The notes below the pieces were generated by a model. That model searched no databases, had not been told where the DNA came from, and saw only the letters and a program-made list of their open reading frames with translations. Position numbers and translations under genes: made by a program. Of a stretch of DNA of 64,000 bases, positions 1 through 9,262 are shown piece after piece. This DNA comes from Ancylobacter sp. TS-1 (GTDB lineage Bacteria; Pseudomonadota; Alphaproteobacteria; Rhizobiales; Xanthobacteraceae), in the NCBI RefSeq assembly GCF_009223885.1, contig NZ_CP045144.1, forward strand, positions 2,108,001 through 2,172,000. The letters run 5' to 3'. Position 1 is the stretch's first letter. The number at the start of each line of letters is the position of its first letter.

Positions 1-241
1 CCTGTCTCAGGCCAGAGCTGCTCTCGTCCGGTGGCAGGTCGACTACAACACCGACCGGCCGCACTCCAAGCTGGGATGGCAGACGCCAAACGCCTTCGCG
101 TCAACGTTCCACCCGCGGCGGGATCAGACGCTTCGCGCCATGAACGGCTCCGCGTCTGCCCCCGCCGCTCCGCACGCCCGAGAGGGCAAATCCAACCGCC
201 AGAACGAACTCACAGCTGGATAGAAGTTGGGGGCAACGTCA
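1..241 (+). mobile_element. IS3-family element, right-hand remnant
   Basis: Only the last part of this element is in the window: the C-terminus of an OrfB transposase and about 18 bp after its stop. The sequence GGGGGCAACGTCA just after the stop resembles the right end of several rhizobial IS3-family elements known to me. The element end is therefore placed near base 241, by eye. Directly beyond lies a second IS3-type transposase that lacks its upstream part, so this copy probably inserted into the other. Confidence 0.6.
2..223 (+). CDS. IS3-family transposase OrfB, C-terminal fragment
   Basis: This is the 3' end of a transposase whose start lies left of the window. The 73 visible residues include [20 protein letters not shown], the motif that follows the catalytic glutamate in OrfB proteins of the IS3 family (rve integrase fold). 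A basic, Ala/Pro-rich tail follows. The frame ends at TAG and differs from the frame of the next transposase, so the two belong to different elements. Whether the full element is intact cannot be judged from here. Confidence 0.7.
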   Translation: MSQARAALVRWQVDYNTDRPHSKLGWQTPNAFASTFHPRRDQTLRAMNGSASAPAAPHAREGKSNRQNELTAG

Positions 242-1112
242 CCGTGGCTCACGCCTGTGCCGCGCACGGGGTGAGCCAGCGTCGGGCGTGTAAGGCGCTG
301 AGCGTCGATCGCACCAGCGTGCGCTACCGGAGTGTACGTCCCGATGACGCCAGCCTGCGGGAAGCCATGCGGGCCGTGGCCGGCGAGCGCCGCCGCTTCG
401 GCTACCGGCGCATCCACGTCATGCTGAGGCGCCAGGGCATCGTCATGAACCAGAAGAAGCTGCGCCGGCTCTACCGGGAAGAAAAGCTCCAGGTGCGCCG
501 GCGCGGGGGGCGCAAGCGAGCGCTTGGCACCCGGCGTCCCATCCTGGTCCCGGATCGGGTCAACGTCCGCTGGAGCCTCGACTTCGTGTCGGACGCCTTC
601 ACGGACGGACGGCGCTTCCGGGTGCTGGCCGTGGTCGACGACTTCAGCCGGGAGTGCCTGGCGCTGGTGGCCGACACCTCGCTCTCGGGCCTTCGGGTGA
701 CGCGCGAGCTCGACGCGCGGCTCGCCATCCGAGGCAGGCCTGCGACCATCGTTTCCGACAACGGCACGGAACTGACTTCGATGGCCGTTCTCAAATGGTG
801 CCAGCAGACCGGCGTCGAATGGCACTACATCGCTCCCGGCAAGCCGATGCAGAACGGCTTCGTCGAGAGCTTCAACGGTCGCTTCCGGGACGAGTGCTTG
901 AACGAGACCCTGTTCTCGAGCCTGGGCCAAGCCCGTGCCGCCATCACCTCATGGAAGGAGGACTACAATGTGAACCGCCCCCATTCCGCTCTCGGCAATC
1001 GATCCCCTGCCGAGTTCGCGGCAACAATCGCACTGGAAACAGCGGCCGCCTGAGGCCACAAATCAACCCTCGGACTCTCTCCTAAGCCGGAGGAGAAATG
1101 GGTCTCAGGTCA
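242..1112 (+). mobile_element. Second IS3-family element, left part lost
   Basis: It carries a nearly complete OrfB but no OrfA, because the DNA upstream belongs to another insertion sequence. The right end is placed at GGGTCTCAGGTCA, about 60 bp after the transposase stop, where the recognisable element-like sequence ends. The stop codon of the adjacent nucleotide-sugar dehydrogenase begins two bases further on. Without OrfA the element is unlikely to move on its own. The ends were set by eye and no flanking target duplication could be confirmed. Confidence 0.55.
244..1053 (+). CDS. IS3-family transposase OrfB (OrfA missing)
   Basis: The protein has the OrfB architecture: an N-terminal HTH_21-type region ([21 protein letters not shown]), then an rve integrase core. 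The catalytic DDE triad can be read as Asp in [10 protein letters not shown], Asp in SDNGTE and Glu in [11 protein letters not shown]. The C-terminal [16 protein letters not shown] block is also typical. OrfB is normally made as an OrfAB fusion by programmed -1 frameshifting. Here OrfA is absent, and the frame runs back into unrelated upstream DNA without a clear native start, so GTG is only the first plausible start. The domain is intact, but production of an active OrfAB transposase is unlikely. Confidence 0.75.
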   Translation: MAHACAAHGVSQRRACKALSVDRTSVRYRSVRPDDASLREAMRAVAGERRRFGYRRIHVMLRRQGIVMNQKKLRRLYREEKLQVRRRGGRKRALGTRRPILVPDRVNVRWSLDFVSDAFTDGRRFRVLAVVDDFSRECLALVADTSLSGLRVTRELDARLAIRGRPATIVSDNGTELTSMAVLKWCQQTGVEWHYIAPGKPMQNGFVESFNGRFRDECLNETLFSSLGQARAAITSWKEDYNVNRPHSALGNRSPAEFAATIALETAAA

Positions 1113-1113
1113 G

Positions 1114-2409
1114 TCAGAGCCGTAGGTCAGCAGCATATGTGGGCAGCACGTGTTTCAAATCGTAAAGAACGTGTCCCTCTCTGCCAAAGGCGCGGATACC
1201 TCCAACACCCAGTTCGGCGAAGACGCGGTGGCCGACGGCAATGATCACACCGTCATATGCACCGGCCGGCACCTCGGGAACGAGGTCTAGCCCATATTCT
1301 GCCCGCGCCTCATCCGGGTCGGCCCAGGGGTCGTAAACGTCGACCAGAATGCCATATTCCTTCAACTCGGCTACTACGTCGACCACCTTGGTATTGCGCA
1401 AATCCGGACAGTTCTCCTTGAAGGTTAGCCCGAGGATCAGAACGCGCGATCCATTGACCTGGATACGCCTGCGCAGCATCGCCTTGACCATCTGACCGGC
1501 GACATAAGTACCCATGCCGTCATTTATACGTCGTCCAGCTAGGATCACCTGCGATTGATACCCCAAGGCCTCAGCCTTGTGGGTCAAGTAGTAGGGATCA
1601 ACGCCGATGCAGTGGCCGCCGACGAGGCCCGGCCGAAACGGCAGAAAGTTCCATTTGGTTCCAGCCGCCGTCAATACCGCCTCGGTGTCGATCCCCATTC
1701 GGTTGAATATGATCGCCAGCTCGTTAACCAGTGCGATATTGAGATCGCGCTGAGTGTTCTCGATCACTTTCGCAGCCTCGGCTACGCGAATACTCTCGGC
1801 TTTGTAAGTACCGGCTGCGATTATCGATGCGTAGAGCGCGTCCACAGTCGCGGCCACCTCGGGTGTCGAGCCAGCAGTCACTTTGCGGATGGCGGTCAGC
1901 TGGTGCGTCTTGTCGCCGGGGTTGATCCGCTCGGGCGAATAGCCGCAGAAGAAGTCCTCGTTGAAGCGCAAACCCGAGTTCAGTTCCAGAACAGGAACGC
2001 AGTCTTCCTCCGTAGCACCGGGATACACAGTAGATTCATAGATAACAATGTCACCGCGCTTAAGCGCTCGACCGATGGTCTTGGATGCATTCAAAAGCGG
2101 CGTCAGGTCCGGACGCTTATGAGCGTCAATCGGCGTCGGCACGGTAACGATATATATCGACGCTGCAGTCAGATCAGTAGGGTCAGATGTGAAGCGCAGA
2201 TGCCGCGCCTGGGCCAACTCCTCGTAGGAGATCTCGCGCGTATTGTCTTTCCCCGCGACGAGTGAGGCAAGACGCCCAGGGTCGATGTCGAAACCGATGA
2301 CTGGACGAAGCTTGCCAAATTCCACCGCCAGGGGCAACCCGACATAACCGAGGCCAATCACCGCGATGGTTGCATCCTCGCGCGGCAATATTGCTGATAG
2401 TCCTGTCAT
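1114..2409 (-). CDS. Nucleotide sugar dehydrogenase (TviB/WbpA type)
   Basis: This is a UDP-glucose/GDP-mannose dehydrogenase family enzyme, expected to oxidise C6 of a UDP-N-acetylhexosamine to a uronic acid with two NAD+. The Rossmann motif [10 protein letters not shown] is at the N-terminus. The catalytic Cys lies in [15 protein letters not shown] near residue 266, and the C-terminal domain ends with YDLKHVLP. Overall it resembles TviB/WbpA (UDP-GlcNAc/GalNAc 6-dehydrogenase) more than Ugd. The ATG chosen overlaps the upstream epimerase stop as ATGA; an in-frame ATG 24 bp upstream is possible. The stop codon lies two bases from an IS3 element, but the ADLRL ending looks normal for the family. 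Local GC is lower than in the rest of the window. Confidence 0.87.
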   Translation of the reverse strand: MTGLSAILPREDATIAVIGLGYVGLPLAVEFGKLRPVIGFDIDPGRLASLVAGKDNTREISYEELAQARHLRFTSDPTDLTAASIYIVTVPTPIDAHKRPDLTPLLNASKTIGRALKRGDIVIYESTVYPGATEEDCVPVLELNSGLRFNEDFFCGYSPERINPGDKTHQLTAIRKVTAGSTPEVAATVDALYASIIAAGTYKAESIRVAEAAKVIENTQRDLNIALVNELAIIFNRMGIDTEAVLTAAGTKWNFLPFRPGLVGGHCIGVDPYYLTHKAEALGYQSQVILAGRRINDGMGTYVAGQMVKAMLRRRIQVNGSRVLILGLTFKENCPDLRNTKVVDVVAELKEYGILVDVYDPWADPDEARAEYGLDLVPEVPAGAYDGVIIAVGHRVFAELGVGGIRAFGREGHVLYDLKHVLPTYAADLRL

Positions 2410-3419
2410 TTCCCGTAGTAGTCCCTGAACCATTCAACAAAGCGCGCGATACCGTCGCGGAAATCAGTTTGTGGTCGGTACCCGGTCAACCTTTGTAAAA
2501 GCTCCGAGTCCGCCCACGTAGCGGGAACATCGCCCATCTGTATAGGCATGTAATTGCGGATCGCCCTCTTGCCGAGGCAATCCTCGATCGCGTTGATAAA
2601 ATCCAGTAGCCGCACTTTGTTGGAATTGCCGATATTAACGACACGGAACGGCGCCACTGGCGATAGACTGTCACCCGGCACGATCGCATCCTTAGAGGCG
2701 GGCCGCTCGGGGACGGCGTCGACCAACAGGCGAATGCCGCGGACGAGATCCTCAACGTAAGTAAAGTCGCGAAACATCTCGCCATTATTGTATATGTCAA
2801 TAGACCTGCCATCGAGAATTGCGTCCACAAACTTGTAGAGCGCGAGGTCCGGCCTTCCCCACGCCCCATAGACGGTGAAGAAGCGCAACATTGTGGTCGG
2901 CATGCCCCAGAGGTGCGCATACGCATGAGCCATGCTCTCGGCGGCTTTCTTAGTAGCCGCGTAGATGGTAAGTTGGGTGTCGGCCTTTTCCGTCTCCAAG
3001 AAGGGCATCTCGTCATTGGCACCGTAGACTGAGGAAGTCGAGGCTATTAGCAGGTGCCTAACCTCCAAACGTCGCGCAGCCTCCATCACGTTGAAGGTGC
3101 CGATCACGTTAGAGTCGAGATAGGCGCGTGGGTTCTCGAGGCTGTACCGCACTCCGGCTTGGGCGGCGAGATGAATGACGGCATCAGGGCGAAATACATC
3201 GAACACCGTTTCTAGGTGAGCCCGGTCTTCCAGCAATGCTTCGGTGGCCGAGAAGCCCTGATTCTGCATTAGTATATTATGCCGGCACCGCTTTAACGTG
3301 ACGTCGTAGTAATCCGTCATGCCGTCATAGCCGTGCACGCGAAAACCTTCAGTCAGCAGCAGCTGCGCCAAATGGAAGCCAATGAAACCCGCCGTGCCCG
3401 TGATCAGAATATTACGCAT
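2406..3419 (-). CDS. NAD-dependent epimerase, UDP-glucuronate 4-epimerase-like
   Basis: Extended short-chain dehydrogenase/reductase of 337 residues. The glycine-rich NAD motif [13 protein letters not shown] starts at residue 6. TSSVYGA and the catalytic YAATK (Tyr near 151) follow, then the substrate loop [15 protein letters not shown]. The combination [13 protein letters not shown] and [17 protein letters not shown] is characteristic of UDP-glucuronate 4-epimerases (LspL/CapI/GaeA), which make UDP-GalA. It is translationally coupled to the dehydrogenase downstream. The pair could supply an acidic sugar to the surface polysaccharide, although a TviB-type dehydrogenase would give an N-acetylated uronate, so the exact substrate is open. 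Confidence 0.85.
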   Translation of the reverse strand: MRNILITGTAGFIGFHLAQLLLTEGFRVHGYDGMTDYYDVTLKRCRHNILMQNQGFSATEALLEDRAHLETVFDVFRPDAVIHLAAQAGVRYSLENPRAYLDSNVIGTFNVMEAARRLEVRHLLIASTSSVYGANDEMPFLETEKADTQLTIYAATKKAAESMAHAYAHLWGMPTTMLRFFTVYGAWGRPDLALYKFVDAILDGRSIDIYNNGEMFRDFTYVEDLVRGIRLLVDAVPERPASKDAIVPGDSLSPVAPFRVVNIGNSNKVRLLDFINAIEDCLGKRAIRNYMPIQMGDVPATWADSELLQRLTGYRPQTDFRDGIARFVEWFRDYYGK

Positions 3420-3690
3420 GAGTATCCCTTAAGGGTTACCGCTTTGCCCCAACCTATCGCCAGAACCGGGGGGAAGCACATCAGTTCTATCATGATATTG
3501 TACAAGGACCTGCTCTCTGAATGTGGAGTGACGCTGACGCCCCAGGACATTTCGTCCTGACTACGGTCAGCGGCACGACTGCAGAGTGGGCGTGCTGGAG
3601 TGGCTATACCCCGGCAAGAGCCCGCTTGCACAGGTTTCGTCGCAGCAGACACGGTCGCCGCAAATTTTTCGGCCTGGAAGCATCATTCCT

Positions 3691-3950
3691 TTGTCATAGA
3701 CGCTTTCGAATGCTCATTCTGGCTTGGCGAACTCGTGCCCCGCCCCTTCACTCAGTCCAGGGGGCAATTTCTCTTTCACCCCATCAGCCGGCTTTGCGAG
3801 CCTAACTCGCCCATCGTCACCACAAACCTCGCCTTCGGCAATTAGCCGTCGGCCTTCGGCGTCGCCGAGACGAACGCTGCTCCGCTCGGTCACCTCATCC
3901 ACCGCGGCAACATCGTCGAGCCCGGCACCGGAAGCTGGCGCTTCAAATAG
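3691..3950 (+). pseudogene. istB: istB remnant (IS21-family helper ATPase)
   Basis: The translation carries the C-terminal landmarks of IS21 IstB proteins. FTQSRGQFLFHPISRL matches the family's FAQSGGQLLFHLISRL. IVTTNLAFG follows, and HRGNIVEPGTGSWRFK then a stop matches HHCDIVETGNDSWRFK. An in-frame TAG interrupts the frame directly after NLAFG, where family members read EW. The N-terminal AAA+ part with Walker A is missing, and the sequence before residue WLGELV is too degraded to align. The gene cannot make a working IstB. Family matches are from memory; a protein search of the 90-codon translation would test them. Confidence 0.7.
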
Positions 3951-4030
3951 GATCTGCCCCCGACTAAGCGAAACCCAGAGGGGTCCCTATTGCGCGCTCA
4001 TCCGGTGTCCCGCTCCTACGCCATTTGACA
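3691..4030 (+). mobile_element. IS21-family element, right-end remnant
   Basis: Just after the istB remnant comes DNA with GGGTCCC at 3981 and GTGTCCC at 4005, then CCTACGCC and a terminal TTGACA. This layout of repeated GTCCC blocks ending in ...CA resembles the multiple terminal repeats at IS21-family ends. The istA gene and left end are absent. It sits inside the polysaccharide locus and suggests past rearrangement between the epimerase and the bacillosamine-type genes. Confidence 0.55.
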
Positions 4031-4261
4031 CCCCAGCCTCGTGCCCTTCAAGATGCCAATGATCCGCTCATCCATGATGCGGCTGCACCGCATTTTCTGG
4101 TCCTCTCAATGGGCTAGAACGAATTTCAATCGGGATTACCAGAGGGTGCAACGTTAGAGCGCATGCTCGATATCGATGTCCCTTGCCTTGCGATTAACTT
4201 GTCCAAGCTGGGTTTCCATGTATGGGACACGGATCGTGGTGAGGCGGTTCAATCCTCCGCT

Positions 4262-5377
4262 TCACCCCATAAGAATGTCGATCACCGCCCGGTTCACAGC
4301 GTGGACCTCGTATTTCATGCGGGCACGCTCAAATGCCCTTTCGCCCATGGCCGCACTCAACTCGATACTCCCAGCAAGGTGGATCATGGCGGCGGCCAAG
4401 GCCCACGGATCGCGGGGGGGCACGAGCAGACCCTCGGAGCCATGCGTGATAGTTTCGCGGCAGCCAGGCGTGTCCGTCGTGATGATGGCTCGGCCCATGG
4501 CCATGGCCTCCAGAACCGCACGCGGCGTACCCTCGCGGTATGACGGCAGGACGAAGACCTGCGCCCCAGCTATGGCCGGGCGGACGTCATCAAGTGGCCC
4601 AAGATACTCAAGCCCGCTGGCGATCCATCCGTCCAACTCTGAAACCGCGATGCTATCGGGACCGCCATCAAGGGGACCGGCAAGCTGGAAGCGAGCCGCA
4701 GACCGCTGGCGGCGCAGTTCGAGTGCCGCGCGGGCATAGTCGCGAACGCCCTTGGCACTTACGAGCCGTGCGATCATGAGAAAGACAGGCTGGCCCGGCA
4801 GTGGGGCACGCGCATAGTGATCGAGGTCCACCCCTGAACCATGGACCAGCCGGGCTTTGGACGGGTCGGCGAGGCACCCCGCGTTGATGAAATCGCGGCG
4901 GTCGTCGGGATTCTGAAAAATCACGCTGCGATTCCGCGCGGTAGTGACGCGGTAGAGCTTGCGCGCAATCAGCCGGGCAGCACGCTCTCGCAGCGATGGC
5001 CGAACATCTGTTTCTGTAAAAACATAGCCGAGTCCTGTGACCATTGCTACCGATGGCACACCAGCAGAATAAGCGGCAAAGGCGCCCCATATGTTCGGTT
5101 TTATCGTATATGTCAGCAGCCGGTCTGGACGCAACTTGTTCATCAGATGCCGTACCGCCCTGTAGAACATGAGGTCGGCGACGATGCCGAGCCCCGTCCG
5201 TTCAAGCGGAACCTCAAAGACTGATATTCCGAAGCTCTCCATTCGTTGGCGCAATTGCGGGTCGATCTGCGGTGCAGCCACGCTGACGCGGTGCCCCTCG
5301 GCCAAGAGTTCCCGCAGGAGCGGGCCCCGAAAATTGAGCAAAGACGGCGCGTAGGAAGCGAGAACGAAGATGTGCAT
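4262..5377 (-). CDS. Glycosyltransferase family 4 (PglA-like)
   Basis: A 371-residue GT-B glycosyltransferase. The N-terminal acceptor domain begins MHIFVLASYAPSLLNFRGPLL. The C-terminal GT4 donor domain contains VFLMIARLVSAKGV and the E-x7-E motif REGTPRAVLEAMAMG. GT4 enzymes retain the anomeric configuration and use nucleotide sugars in the cytoplasm. It lies next to PglF-, PglE-, PglD- and PglC-like genes, so it may add the second sugar onto an undecaprenyl-PP-linked bacillosamine, as PglA does in Campylobacter. It starts 10 bp after the dehydratase gene ends, so the two are probably cotranscribed. Donor and acceptor cannot be read from the sequence. Confidence 0.85.
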   Translation of the reverse strand: MHIFVLASYAPSLLNFRGPLLRELLAEGHRVSVAAPQIDPQLRQRMESFGISVFEVPLERTGLGIVADLMFYRAVRHLMNKLRPDRLLTYTIKPNIWGAFAAYSAGVPSVAMVTGLGYVFTETDVRPSLRERAARLIARKLYRVTTARNRSVIFQNPDDRRDFINAGCLADPSKARLVHGSGVDLDHYARAPLPGQPVFLMIARLVSAKGVRDYARAALELRRQRSAARFQLAGPLDGGPDSIAVSELDGWIASGLEYLGPLDDVRPAIAGAQVFVLPSYREGTPRAVLEAMAMGRAIITTDTPGCRETITHGSEGLLVPPRDPWALAAAMIHLAGSIELSAAMGERAFERARMKYEVHAVNRAVIDILMG

Positions 5378-5387
5378 CCCTTTCGCA

Positions 5388-7364
5388 TCAGCCTCTGAGA
5401 CTGGGGAAATTCACTTGAACGCCACTTTCGGCATGCCACCCTGGATGCGACGACCGACTGACATTCCCATCCGGCTCAACCTTCGCTTGCGGAGATGACA
5501 CGTAGCCCATCGGCACGCGCCGGAGAATGTCACGCAAGTCCGAAGTCCGATAGTTAGCGCAGGCCGTTTCAAGCTCAGTCAGAATCGCGGCTAGGTCGGG
5601 CCACGGCAGGTGCGTCTCTCTGGCGGAAAGAATGCGCGGGTGGTTCGTTGTCGCAGCGCAACTGTCGATCAGCAATTCTTCATGGAGCTTCTCGCCGGGC
5701 CGCAAGTGAGTGAAGCGGATTTCGATGTCGCCCGAACTCGCCGTCGCGTTGGGGGGGTCTACACCGATCACGACGGGATTCAGGCCGCTGAGGCGCGCCA
5801 TCCTGCGGGCTAGATCGATGATGCGCACCGACTCCCCCATATCAAGGATGAACACGTCGCCGCCCCTCGCCATGGCACCGGCCTGGATGACCAGTTGCGC
5901 CGCCTCTGGGATAGTCATGAAATAGCGAGTGACATCGGGATGTGTCACCGTGAGGGGACCACCCACCTCGATCTGCCGCCTGAACAGCGGAATGACAGAG
6001 CCGGACGAGCCGAGCACATTGCCGAAGCGCACGATCGAAAAAACTGTCGGCCCATCAGCCATGGCTTGGCAGATCATCTCCGCCATCCGTTTCGAGGCGC
6101 CCATCACATTGGTAGGCCGCACTGCCTTGTCAGTCGAGACGAGCACGAAGGTCTTCACACCGGTTTCGACTGCTTTGCGCGCAAGGGTCAACGTCCCGAA
6201 GACGTTGTTGCGCACACCCTCGATGGCGTTGGACTCGACCAACGGGACGTGCTTGTAGGCAGCCGCATGGAAGATCGTATCCACTTCCTGTCGGCGAAGC
6301 ACCTCCGCTACGCGCGCCTCATCTCGGATGGAGCCGAGCAGTGGCACAATTTCTACCGGCAGGTGCTCCGCTGCAACGGCATCGCGAAGTTCCATATCTA
6401 TTTGATAGAGTGCATATTCTGACACGTCCAGCAGCACTATCGTCACCGGCCCCTGCCGCAGAATCTGCCGGCACAGCTCGCTGCCGATTGAGCCGCCCGC
6501 CCCCGTCACCATCACCGTCTTGCCGCGAATATTAGCGTCGAGCAGGCCCTGCCGTGGCGGCACTGGGTCGCGACCGAGCAGATCCTCGATCGCGACCTCG
6601 CGGATCTCGCTGAGTTTGGCTCGGCCCGAGACGATGTCGGAGAGCCCGGGAACGGTCTGGACGCGAATTCCCAGCCCCTCCATCCGCTCCAATATGTTGC
6701 GGCGCTGCTGACGCGAGGCGCTGGGAATGGCCAGCAGCACGCGTTCGACGCCATGTTCGGCCACCAGGCTGGACAGGCGCGCAGGCGCGTGTACGCGCAA
6801 TCCGCCAATGTCGCGCCCCTGCAGCTCCGTTGCGTCGTCGACGAAGGCTACAGCAGCGTAATCGCCGCCATGTTCCAGCGTGGCTAAAAGCTGGCGCCCG
6901 GCATTGCCGGCGCCGAAGATGATAACCCGCACCCTCAGCCGCGCCTGACGCTGGCGATACAACGCGCGCAGGCCAAAGCGCGCCCCGCCCAAGAGCCCCA
7001 TCGCCAGCAGCCAGTAAATGGCGGGCACCGAACGCGGCAGGAACAGGCCGAAGCTCTTCGCCCCCAGCAGCAGCATAGCCGAGACGGCAAGGCCGACGGC
7101 GAGCAACTGCACCGTGCGCCCGGCGACATGGCGCACCACGGCCCGGTAAAGCCCCATCACGCGAAACAACAGCAAGGTGCAGGGCAGGACGAGCGCAAAG
7201 GCAAGCCAGCTGGACGGCGTCAGGGCCGGGGAGAACCCGTCGAGACGCAGCGCCATGGCCAGCCCGAAGCTGAGCGCCAGCAGCACCGCATCCACCAGCA
7301 TCAACACAGCCCGCTTCCGCGACCGGCTGAGGTCAGCGAGATAGTTGAGAAAGGGTCCCGTCAT
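5388..7364 (-). CDS. Membrane nucleotide-sugar 4,6-dehydratase (CapD/PglF type)
   Basis: A 658-residue inner-membrane enzyme. Four hydrophobic helices occupy roughly residues 15-130. A first Rossmann segment (VIIFGAGNAGRQLLATL) is followed by the catalytic SDR domain with VMVTGAGGSIGSELCRQIL near residue 283. The usual catalytic Tyr of YxxxK is Met (NVMGASKRMAE), as in PglF and WbpM, which convert UDP-GlcNAc to the 4-keto-6-deoxy sugar. Length and layout fit full-length PglF/WbpM proteins. The aminotransferase and acetyltransferase genes just upstream are the next two pathway steps, which supports a UDP-diNAc-bacillosamine route. Substrate is inferred from context. Confidence 0.88.
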   Translation of the reverse strand: MTGPFLNYLADLSRSRKRAVLMLVDAVLLALSFGLAMALRLDGFSPALTPSSWLAFALVLPCTLLLFRVMGLYRAVVRHVAGRTVQLLAVGLAVSAMLLLGAKSFGLFLPRSVPAIYWLLAMGLLGGARFGLRALYRQRQARLRVRVIIFGAGNAGRQLLATLEHGGDYAAVAFVDDATELQGRDIGGLRVHAPARLSSLVAEHGVERVLLAIPSASRQQRRNILERMEGLGIRVQTVPGLSDIVSGRAKLSEIREVAIEDLLGRDPVPPRQGLLDANIRGKTVMVTGAGGSIGSELCRQILRQGPVTIVLLDVSEYALYQIDMELRDAVAAEHLPVEIVPLLGSIRDEARVAEVLRRQEVDTIFHAAAYKHVPLVESNAIEGVRNNVFGTLTLARKAVETGVKTFVLVSTDKAVRPTNVMGASKRMAEMICQAMADGPTVFSIVRFGNVLGSSGSVIPLFRRQIEVGGPLTVTHPDVTRYFMTIPEAAQLVIQAGAMARGGDVFILDMGESVRIIDLARRMARLSGLNPVVIGVDPPNATASSGDIEIRFTHLRPGEKLHEELLIDSCAATTNHPRILSARETHLPWPDLAAILTELETACANYRTSDLRDILRRVPMGYVSSPQAKVEPDGNVSRSSHPGWHAESGVQVNFPSLRG

Positions 7365-7431
7365 GTCCTCACCGCCCTGCGGTCGCGCCCCTCATCGGCC
7401 GGTCACGAGGTACCGCTATATGTGATTGTCC

Positions 7432-8634
7432 TCATGGCAGCACAAATGCCTGCTCCATCACCTGAGCGGCCACAGCCCCGGTGCGGGATATTTCGTCTTC
7501 GGTAAGCGTGGGATGGACGAGAAACACAATGCTCGTATCACCCAACTCCCGCGCCACGGGAAGCCTCACAGAAGGCATCCAGCCTGTCCCCTCAAACGCA
7601 CGCTCAAGATAAACCTCAGAACAGCTTCCGTGGTAGCAAGGCACTCCCAAGGCAATTATCTCTGCGATGATTCGGTCGCGCGACCAATCATCACGCAATC
7701 TACTTTCTTGCACATAAACGTAAAGTTTGTACTGCGCGTGAATATCATCCGCCGCGAGGGGGGACGGCAGACGTAGGCCTTGTCCGACAAAAGGCGCCAG
7801 CGCCTGCGCGATGCTGCGCGCATGGGCGCGGCGTGCGGCAGTCCACGCCTCCATATGCCTCAGCTGCACCCGCCCGATCGCCGCCTGCATTTCGAGCATG
7901 CGCCAATTGGTGCCGAAGCTCTCATGCAGCCAGCGGAAACCCGGCGGATGCTGGCAGTTATACACCGCGTCCCAGCTCTTGCCGTGGTCCTTGTAAGCCC
8001 ACATGCGCGCCCAGAGCGCCTCGTCGTCCGTGGTGACCATGCCGCCTTCGCCGCCGGTGGTCATGATCTTGTCCTGGCAGAAGGACCAGGCGCCGACATG
8101 GCCGATGGAGCCGACGCTGCGCCCGCGATAACGGGCGCCGTGGGCCTGGGCGCAATCCTCGATCACCTTGAAGCCATGGCGCGCCGACAGTTGCATGATG
8201 GGGTCCATGTCGCAGGGCCACCCGGCCAGATGCACCAGCACGACGGCACGGGTGCGCGGAGTGAGCACGGCGGCGATGGTCTCGGCGGTCAGGTTGCCGC
8301 TGTCGCGGTCGACCTCGGCGAAGACCGGGGTCGCCCCCGCATTCACCACGCAGGACACCGAAGCGATGAAGGTGCGCGGCGTGACGACGACCTCGTCGCC
8401 GGGCCCGATCCCGAGGCCGCGCAGGGCGAGATCCAGCGCCAGCGTGCCATTGGCGAGAGCGATGGCGTGGCGCGTCCCCGCCCAGGCGGCGAATTCGCGC
8501 TCGAACAGCCGCCCCTCCTCGCCGGTCCAGTAGTTCACCCGGTTCGAGGCAAGGACCCGCTGCACCGCCGCCATTTCCTCGGGCGTGACGCTCGGCCAGG
8601 GGGAGAAGCCGGTGTTAAGCAAGCTCCACCTCAT
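7432..8634 (-). CDS. DegT/DnrJ/EryC1/StrS aminotransferase (PglE-like)
   Basis: A PLP-dependent sugar aminotransferase of 400 residues. The PLP lysine is visible in FCQDKIMTTGGEGG. The motifs NGTLALDLAL, VVTPRTFIASV and EDCAQAHGA are standard for the family. In the pathway proposed here it would aminate the 4-keto sugar made by the adjacent dehydratase. The chosen ATG (MRWSLLNTG) gives a family-normal N-terminus and overlaps the upstream acetyltransferase gene by 20 bp. A longer frame exists upstream, but its extra 51 residues look non-native. Confidence 0.87.
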   Translation of the reverse strand: MRWSLLNTGFSPWPSVTPEEMAAVQRVLASNRVNYWTGEEGRLFEREFAAWAGTRHAIALANGTLALDLALRGLGIGPGDEVVVTPRTFIASVSCVVNAGATPVFAEVDRDSGNLTAETIAAVLTPRTRAVVLVHLAGWPCDMDPIMQLSARHGFKVIEDCAQAHGARYRGRSVGSIGHVGAWSFCQDKIMTTGGEGGMVTTDDEALWARMWAYKDHGKSWDAVYNCQHPPGFRWLHESFGTNWRMLEMQAAIGRVQLRHMEAWTAARRAHARSIAQALAPFVGQGLRLPSPLAADDIHAQYKLYVYVQESRLRDDWSRDRIIAEIIALGVPCYHGSCSEVYLERAFEGTGWMPSVRLPVARELGDTSIVFLVHPTLTEDEISRTGAVAAQVMEQAFVLP

Positions 8635-9262
8635 TACGTAGCAGAAGGCGGCGTGCCGGTACGCCGGCATAGGTGCCCGCTTCCAGAAGATCCGACACGA
8701 CAGCGGCGCCGACACCGATGGTGACGCCAGCGCCGATACGAACATTTTGCCGAATAGACACGCCGGTCCCGACCCAGGAACCGGCACCGACGGTCACCGC
8801 GCCCGAGAGAGACGCACCCGGCGCGATGTGCGTAGCCGTCCCGATGTCGCAATCATGGTCGATCCGCGCGCCGGTATTGATGATGACCGCCCCCGCGATA
8901 CGGGCTCCCGTGTTGATAATGGCGCCCACTGCCACAAACACGCCTTCGCCGATCGTCGCGCCCCGGCTGATGATGGCGGAGGGATGGATGAGGGTCGGCG
9001 TTGAAAACCGCGACTGACGGAGGTGCTCGAACAACGCCAACCGCCGCGCGCCGTCGCCCAGGGCGGCGATGGCGCAAGGCCACTCTCCGGCAAGGCCTGG
9101 CAGCATCGACAGAGGTCCGAGCACAGGGAAGGGAAGCCGGCCTTCCTCACGCGGCGGATTGTCATCGAGGAAGGCAATCTTCTCGTAGCCCGCCTCCACC
9201 GCGGTATCGGCGACGACACGCCCATGCCCGCCGCAACCGAGTATGAGGAGTGCCGGGTTCAT
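8615..9262 (-). CDS. NeuD/PglD-family sugar O/N-acetyltransferase
   Basis: The 215-residue protein has two parts. An N-terminal Rossmann-like domain begins ALLILGCGGHGRVVADTA. A C-terminal left-handed beta-helix of hexapeptide repeats follows (IIS-RGA-TIG-EGV, IINTGARI twice, VTIGVGAAVVSD). This is the architecture of PglD, which N-acetylates UDP-4-amino sugars with acetyl-CoA, and of NeuD. The helix repeats INTGARI almost exactly in consecutive coils. Its stop overlaps the aminotransferase start and its own start overlaps the phosphoglycosyl transferase stop, so it is part of one operon. Confidence 0.86.
   Translation of the reverse strand: MNPALLILGCGGHGRVVADTAVEAGYEKIAFLDDNPPREEGRLPFPVLGPLSMLPGLAGEWPCAIAALGDGARRLALFEHLRQSRFSTPTLIHPSAIISRGATIGEGVFVAVGAIINTGARIAGAVIINTGARIDHDCDIGTATHIAPGASLSGAVTVGAGSWVGTGVSIRQNVRIGAGVTIGVGAAVVSDLLEAGTYAGVPARRLLLRNEVELA

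Larger units (their letters stand above)
3420..4261. other. Intergenic region with IS21 debris
   Basis: This 840-bp gap separates the epimerase from the glycosyltransferase. Its middle holds a decayed IstB gene and what looks like the right end of an IS21-family element (listed separately). The flanks (3420-3690 and about 4031-4261) show no convincing gene. Both neighbours lie on the minus strand, so promoters for the epimerase operon should lie in 3420-3690, but no clear -35/-10 pair was identified. Confidence 0.5.
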
